A DNA stretch of 17,688 nt, taken from Oscillospiraceae bacterium (GTDB lineage Bacteria; Bacillota; Clostridia; Oscillospirales; Ruminococcaceae). The stretch covers positions 1 through 17,688 of the forward strand of contig JAEDJV010000047.1 in NCBI GenBank assembly GCA_016296165.1, in the 5' to 3' direction. Each line of letters starts with the position of its first letter. Position 1 is the stretch's first letter. Below are positions 14,497 to 17,688 of the stretch, piece after piece. A program made the position numbers and the translations under genes. Under the pieces are notes generated by a model that saw nothing but the letters and a program-made list of their open reading frames with translations, searched no databases and was not told the origin of the DNA.

Positions 14497-14532
14497 AAAA
14501 AGCTCCGCATTTTTATAATTGCGGAGCTTTTT
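14497..14532 (+). terminator. Rho-independent terminator closing the sigma-factor operon
   Basis: AAAAAGCTCCGCA (14497-14509) pairs perfectly with TGCGGAGCTTTTT (14520-14532) around a 10-base AT loop. The A-run and T-run make it work in either direction, but only the plus strand carries a gene next to it. Confidence 0.93.
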
Positions 14533-14551
14533 GGCTGTATATTGAATTGAA

Positions 14552-14588
14552 AAATATTATTGAAATAATATTTGATATGTGTTAAAAT
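14552..14588 (+). promoter_or_regulatory. Promoter of the DUF4178 operon with a palindromic operator-like site
   Basis: TTGAAA (14560-14565), a 17-base spacer and TAAAAT (14583-14588). A perfect 22-bp palindrome, AAATATTATT-GA-AATAATATTT (14552-14573), is centred on the -35 box, where a bound repressor would block RNA polymerase. Confidence 0.65.
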
Positions 14589-14640
14589 AATTGATGAGAG
14601 TTAAGATGATGAAACAAGATACGGAACTTAACATTATTCT

Positions 14641-14645
14641 GGAGG
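14641..14645 (+). promoter_or_regulatory. Ribosome binding site deciding the DUF4178-DUF4247 start
   Basis: GGAGG lies five bases before ATG 14651. The longer frame from TTG 14591 begins at or before the predicted transcript start (about 14595). Confidence 0.8.
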
Positions 14646-14650
14646 CGAAA

Positions 14651-15724
14651 ATGAACATACAAATTAATGACAGCCTGAGCATACGCGGAGAGACATATGG
14701 TGTTATCGGTATAATAACATATTGTAACCCTGCTGACAACTGCGTATGGCAGGAATACCGTCTCATAAACCATTCTGACAGACGGGAAAAGTGGCTGAGT
14801 ATTGACGAGCATTACAGAGAATATTCTATTTCCGAAATGGTCAGATATACATCAGTCCCGGGATATCATCTCGTTGACAAAGGAACACAGCGTGTTGCAG
14901 GTTCAAAAGGAAACGTTGATGTTGATCCGGGAGAATGTGCATATTTTGAGGAATATGAGGATCAGACAGAAGAATATATTTTTTCTGTCGAAAGGTGGAG
15001 TGACGGAACAGAATATTCAACCGGATATTATCTGGAGCCGGAAGAAATAATCAATCTCGGAAATACTGGTCAGCATACGGCTTCACCTTCCGGAAAGAAA
15101 GGCTGTTCTGCCGGTTGTATTGCTGTTATGGCAGTTATGCTTCTGCCTTTTATACTTACTGCGGTTGGACTTGGCGTATTGAATTTTTCGTCAGGTATCG
15201 ACAAGTATCTTAGCGATTCTGTAAATTACAGTTATGTAACTTCTGTTACAGGAAAGGAAAAACAAAAGGCAAATGTTTATTCAACTTCATACAGTGTTGA
15301 TGAAGCGGCAAAAGATATTATTAACAAAATCGAAGGAAAGACTGAAGGTGTCCAGCAGAATACAGAGGATGGGGATTCCTCGATAGGTATAATGACCAAA
15401 AAGGAATACTGCCTTGTTTATACATCTGAAGAAGGCGGAACACTTGTTCAGGTTTCAAACAGAAAGTACGCATATTATAACGACAGCACTCCATATCATT
15501 CCAGAAGGCATACGCACAGGTATTATCGCAGATTCTATTATACTATGGCATACACAAAAGATTCTTCCAGATACAGAAGCGGTACATCGCCGTATTCTTC
15601 ATACGACGACACCAGTCTGGACACAAGTATTTCTGACGCTTACAAATCATATTCCAGCAGTATTCGTCAGAACAGCATTAATACCCGAAGTTCTTCAGGC
15701 GGCGGAACTAATTTTGGTAAGTAA
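14651..15724 (+). CDS. DUF4178-transmembrane-DUF4247 fusion protein
   Basis: 357 residues from ATG 14651. Residues 5-135 match the DUF4178 pattern (YGVIGIITY, WQEYRLI at 33-39, EKWLSIDE, then SVERWSDGTEY and YYLEPEE). Residues 154-178 form one transmembrane helix preceded by GKKGCSAGC. Residues about 183-357 resemble DUF4247: EYCLVYTSEEGGTLVQVSNRKYAYYN split over 252-277, an Arg/His/Tyr-rich stretch (YHSRRHTHRYYRR, 282-294), and a Ser/Gly-rich end SSSGGGTNFGK. From memory the two domains are often separate neighbouring genes in Bacilli, so a single polypeptide is notable. The protein is anchored once, with the domains on opposite faces. It is first in an operon with DUF350 and a spermidine-synthase-like gene, so it probably serves an envelope or stress function tied to polyamine-like chemistry. 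The biochemical role is unknown. Confidence 0.72.
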   Translation: MNIQINDSLSIRGETYGVIGIITYCNPADNCVWQEYRLINHSDRREKWLSIDEHYREYSISEMVRYTSVPGYHLVDKGTQRVAGSKGNVDVDPGECAYFEEYEDQTEEYIFSVERWSDGTEYSTGYYLEPEEIINLGNTGQHTASPSGKKGCSAGCIAVMAVMLLPFILTAVGLGVLNFSSGIDKYLSDSVNYSYVTSVTGKEKQKANVYSTSYSVDEAAKDIINKIEGKTEGVQQNTEDGDSSIGIMTKKEYCLVYTSEEGGTLVQVSNRKYAYYNDSTPYHSRRHTHRYYRRFYYTMAYTKDSSRYRSGTSPYSSYDDTSLDTSISDAYKSYSSSIRQNSINTRSSSGGGTNFGK

Positions 15725-15744
15725 TTTTAACGGAGGTACATAAA

Positions 15745-16179
15745 ATGGATTTTTTATATGATATTATTATAACTGCGGTTTACTGCGTTTTAGGGATTAT
15801 CTTAATGATTCTGGGGAATTTTCTTATTGACCTTGCGGTACCATGTCATTTTCCGACAGAAATAAAAAAAGGAAACAAGGCAGTTGGCTGGCTTTCAGCA
15901 GGCTCTTTTGCAGGAATAGGTATAATTCTTCGCGCCGCAATAATGTCACCTGTGGCTGAGGCTGTAGAGGAGACTTTATTAAGCGGAATATTCAGCAGTA
16001 TGATATATTTTGCTGTAGGAATAGTATTTTTTATAGCAGGGTATTTTACAGTTAATTTCTTTCATAAACAGTATAACCTTAATAAAGAAATAGGAGAAGG
16101 AAATGAGGCGGCCGGTATAATGGTCTGCGGAATTTTCGTCGGACTCGCAGCTATAATCAGCGGGGTTATTTATGGCTAA
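15745..16179 (+). CDS. DUF350 (YjfL-like) four-helix membrane protein
   Basis: 144 residues with four predicted transmembrane helices (about 7-30, 48-68, 82-106, 122-143). It has the internal duplication typical of DUF350: EIKKGNKAVGWLSAG (39-53) in the first half matches EIGEGNEAAGIMVCG (115-129) in the second, each opening a helix pair. GGAGG lies eight bases before ATG. It overlaps the next gene by eight bases (ATGGCTAA), so it is translationally coupled to the spermidine-synthase-like protein. E. coli YjfL belongs to this family and sits in the yjf cluster with a PspA-like protein and a glutathionylspermidine-synthase-like ATP-grasp protein, which supports a polyamine/envelope-stress setting. 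The molecular function is unknown. Confidence 0.8.
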   Translation: MDFLYDIIITAVYCVLGIILMILGNFLIDLAVPCHFPTEIKKGNKAVGWLSAGSFAGIGIILRAAIMSPVAEAVEETLLSGIFSSMIYFAVGIVFFIAGYFTVNFFHKQYNLNKEIGEGNEAAGIMVCGIFVGLAAIISGVIYG

Positions 16180-17674
16180 AAAATACAAGCTTCTGATGCT
16201 CACTACACTTATTATATCAGGATGTTCCATGTGCTATGAACTCATAATAAGTGCGGTGAGCTCATATCTTGCCGGGGATACTACGCTTCAGTACTCCATT
16301 ACAATAGGTCTGTACATGTGTGCCATGGGACTTGGCTCGTTTTTATCAAAGTATATGCGCAAAAATCTTTTTAACAAATTTGTGTGTGTTGAGATTGGAG
16401 TGGGCATACTTGGCGGTGTCTGTTCACTGGTGCTTTTTCTTGCAAATCTCTATCTGGAACAGTATCAGCTGATTATGTACATATGGATTATTCTCATCGG
16501 CACACTTGTTGGTATTGAAATTCCGCTTCTTACACGTATCATAGAAAATGACAATGAAAATCTTCGTGTAACTATTTCATCCATATTTAGTTTTGACTAT
16601 ATAGGCGGTCTTATCGGCTCTATAGCATTCCCTTTGCTCATGCTTCCGCATCTTGGATATTTTGCTACGGCATTTCTCACGGGAAGTATGAATATTTTTG
16701 CTGCAGGGCTTATAGTATTTAAGTACCGCAAGAGAATAAAAAACGCATATTTCTATAAGGTACTGGTTTCGGTACTGTTTGCAGTAATGCTGTGCGGTTC
16801 AGTATTTTCTGATAATATTTCCGGTTTTGTTGAAAACGGACTTTACAGGGATAACGTAATTCTTTCAACTCACACGAAGTATCAGCATATCGTAATGACA
16901 AAACATCGTGATGATCTCAGACTTTTTATTGACGGAAATGTTCAGTTCTGTTCAGCAGATGAATACCGCTATCATGAGGCGCTTGTGCATATGCCGATGT
17001 CACGTGCTGAAAATCCGGAAAAAGTCCTTGTTCTCGGAGGAGGAGACGGACTTGCCGTACGTGAGCTTCTGAAATATGACAATGCAGAGATAACTCTTGT
17101 TGACCTTGATGAAGAGATGATAAAGCTTTGTTCTGAAAATCCGAATATCACGGCCCTTAATGAAAATTCACTGAGCAGTGACCGGGTTGAAATAGTGATA
17201 AATGACGCATATCGCTATCTTGAAGAAACAGATAAACTTTTCGATGTTATACTTGTTGACCTTCCTGATCCTAACAATGATACCCTTAATAAACTATATA
17301 CAAATATTTTCTACAGACTTTGCGGCAGTCATCTTACTCCGAACGGAATAATGTCAGTTCAGTCCACCAGTCCCTACTATGCACCGAACGCATTCTGGTG
17401 CATAAACAAAACTCTTGAAAGTGAAGGGTTCTGCGTCTTTCCATATCATCTTCAGGTTCCGGCGTTCGGTGACTGGGGATTTAACATGGCTTCTTTCAGT
17501 AAAATTCCGTCAGAAAGCGAGATAACAGTTCCTACTAAATATCTTACGTCGGATAATGCTAAGGCAATGTTTGTTTTCGGAAAAGATGAAATTTCAGAAA
17601 ATGTTGATATAAACAGCCTCTCAAAGCCTATGCTTCTTGAGTATTATTCAGAAGCGGTGAAAAACTGGGGATAA
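16172..17674 (+). CDS. Membrane-anchored spermidine synthase-like aminopropyltransferase
   Basis: 500 residues. The N-terminal 215 residues hold about six or seven hydrophobic helices (for example 8-30, 45-60, 75-95, 100-120, 145-185, 195-212). The rest is a SpeE-type Rossmann domain: YQHI (237-240), LFIDGNVQF (251-259), YHEALVH (267-273), the nucleotide-binding VLVLGGGDGLAVRELLK (285-301), DLDEEM (311-316), NDAYRYL (344-350), and the catalytic DLPDP (363-367, D363 and D366) followed by LYTNIFY. Active residues are retained, so transfer of an aminopropyl group from decarboxylated AdoMet to an amine is plausible, although the acceptor in these membrane-fused forms is unknown. The usual soluble enzyme is about 280 residues, so the membrane half is an addition. 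It is coupled to DUF350 by an eight-base overlap. No AdoMet decarboxylase gene is visible; one may lie to the right. No terminator is seen before the window ends. Confidence 0.85.
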   Translation: MAKKYKLLMLTTLIISGCSMCYELIISAVSSYLAGDTTLQYSITIGLYMCAMGLGSFLSKYMRKNLFNKFVCVEIGVGILGGVCSLVLFLANLYLEQYQLIMYIWIILIGTLVGIEIPLLTRIIENDNENLRVTISSIFSFDYIGGLIGSIAFPLLMLPHLGYFATAFLTGSMNIFAAGLIVFKYRKRIKNAYFYKVLVSVLFAVMLCGSVFSDNISGFVENGLYRDNVILSTHTKYQHIVMTKHRDDLRLFIDGNVQFCSADEYRYHEALVHMPMSRAENPEKVLVLGGGDGLAVRELLKYDNAEITLVDLDEEMIKLCSENPNITALNENSLSSDRVEIVINDAYRYLEETDKLFDVILVDLPDPNNDTLNKLYTNIFYRLCGSHLTPNGIMSVQSTSPYYAPNAFWCINKTLESEGFCVFPYHLQVPAFGDWGFNMASFSKIPSESEITVPTKYLTSDNAKAMFVFGKDEISENVDINSLSKPMLLEYYSEAVKNWG

Positions 17675-17688
17675 AAAGAAAGAATCGA

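Noticed and set aside
1..17688. CRISPR array, insertion sequence, integrase or attachment site
   Set aside because: No regularly spaced direct repeats, transposase or integrase motifs were seen. The tRNA-Thr 3' end has no obvious duplicate in the window.

Overview
The window comes from a low-GC, Gram-positive anaerobe of the Clostridia. A Ruminococcus-like member of the Oscillospiraceae fits best. The reasons are AT-rich spacers, AGGAGG-type ribosome sites, U-run terminators, lipobox lipoproteins of about 1000 residues, an AAA/PD-(D/E)XK gene of the type common in gut anaerobes, and a fused chorismate mutase-prephenate dehydratase. The genus is inferred from gene style only.

Layout, left to right. 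(1) 1-4010, AT-rich: the tail of a membrane protein, a MacB/LolD-type ABC ATPase resembling lactococcin-972-group transporters, and a 997-residue lipoprotein (propeller-like N-terminal part plus solute-binding-like C-terminal part), closed by a strong terminator. (2) 4011-6004: an unexplained 100-base stretch, an AAA-ATPase-like/PD-(D/E)XK gene with its own promoter, then a non-coding stretch with nested inverted repeats and a terminator. (3) 6125-6324, minus strand: tRNA-Thr(CGU) with promoter and terminator. (4) 6384-10023: housekeeping-like genes, namely a signal-peptidase-I-fold membrane protein with a long charged tail, pheA, and a PP2C phosphatase. (5) 10033-14532: a self-contained three-gene unit of ECF sigma factor, single-pass membrane protein in the anti-sigma position, and a second propeller/solute-binding lipoprotein. 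(6) 14552-17674: a DUF4178-DUF4247 fusion, a DUF350 membrane protein, and a membrane-anchored spermidine-synthase-like enzyme, probably continuing past the right edge.

The most interesting part is region 5 together with its paralogue in region 1. The two giant lipoproteins share architecture and C-terminal motifs, but neither has transporter permeases of the sugar-uptake type beside it. One is genetically locked to an ECF sigma factor and a putative anti-sigma protein. A reasonable hypothesis is that the lipoprotein senses an extracellular ligand and signals through the membrane protein to the sigma factor. This would be an ECF counterpart, with different parts, to the known SigI/RsgI polysaccharide-sensing systems of Clostridia. 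Region 6 is a second partly uncharacterised module, linking polyamine-type chemistry to the cell envelope. Its promoter has a perfect 22-bp palindrome over the -35 box, which suggests a dedicated repressor.

All calls are from reading the sequence. No database search was run, and family names rest on remembered motifs and architecture.
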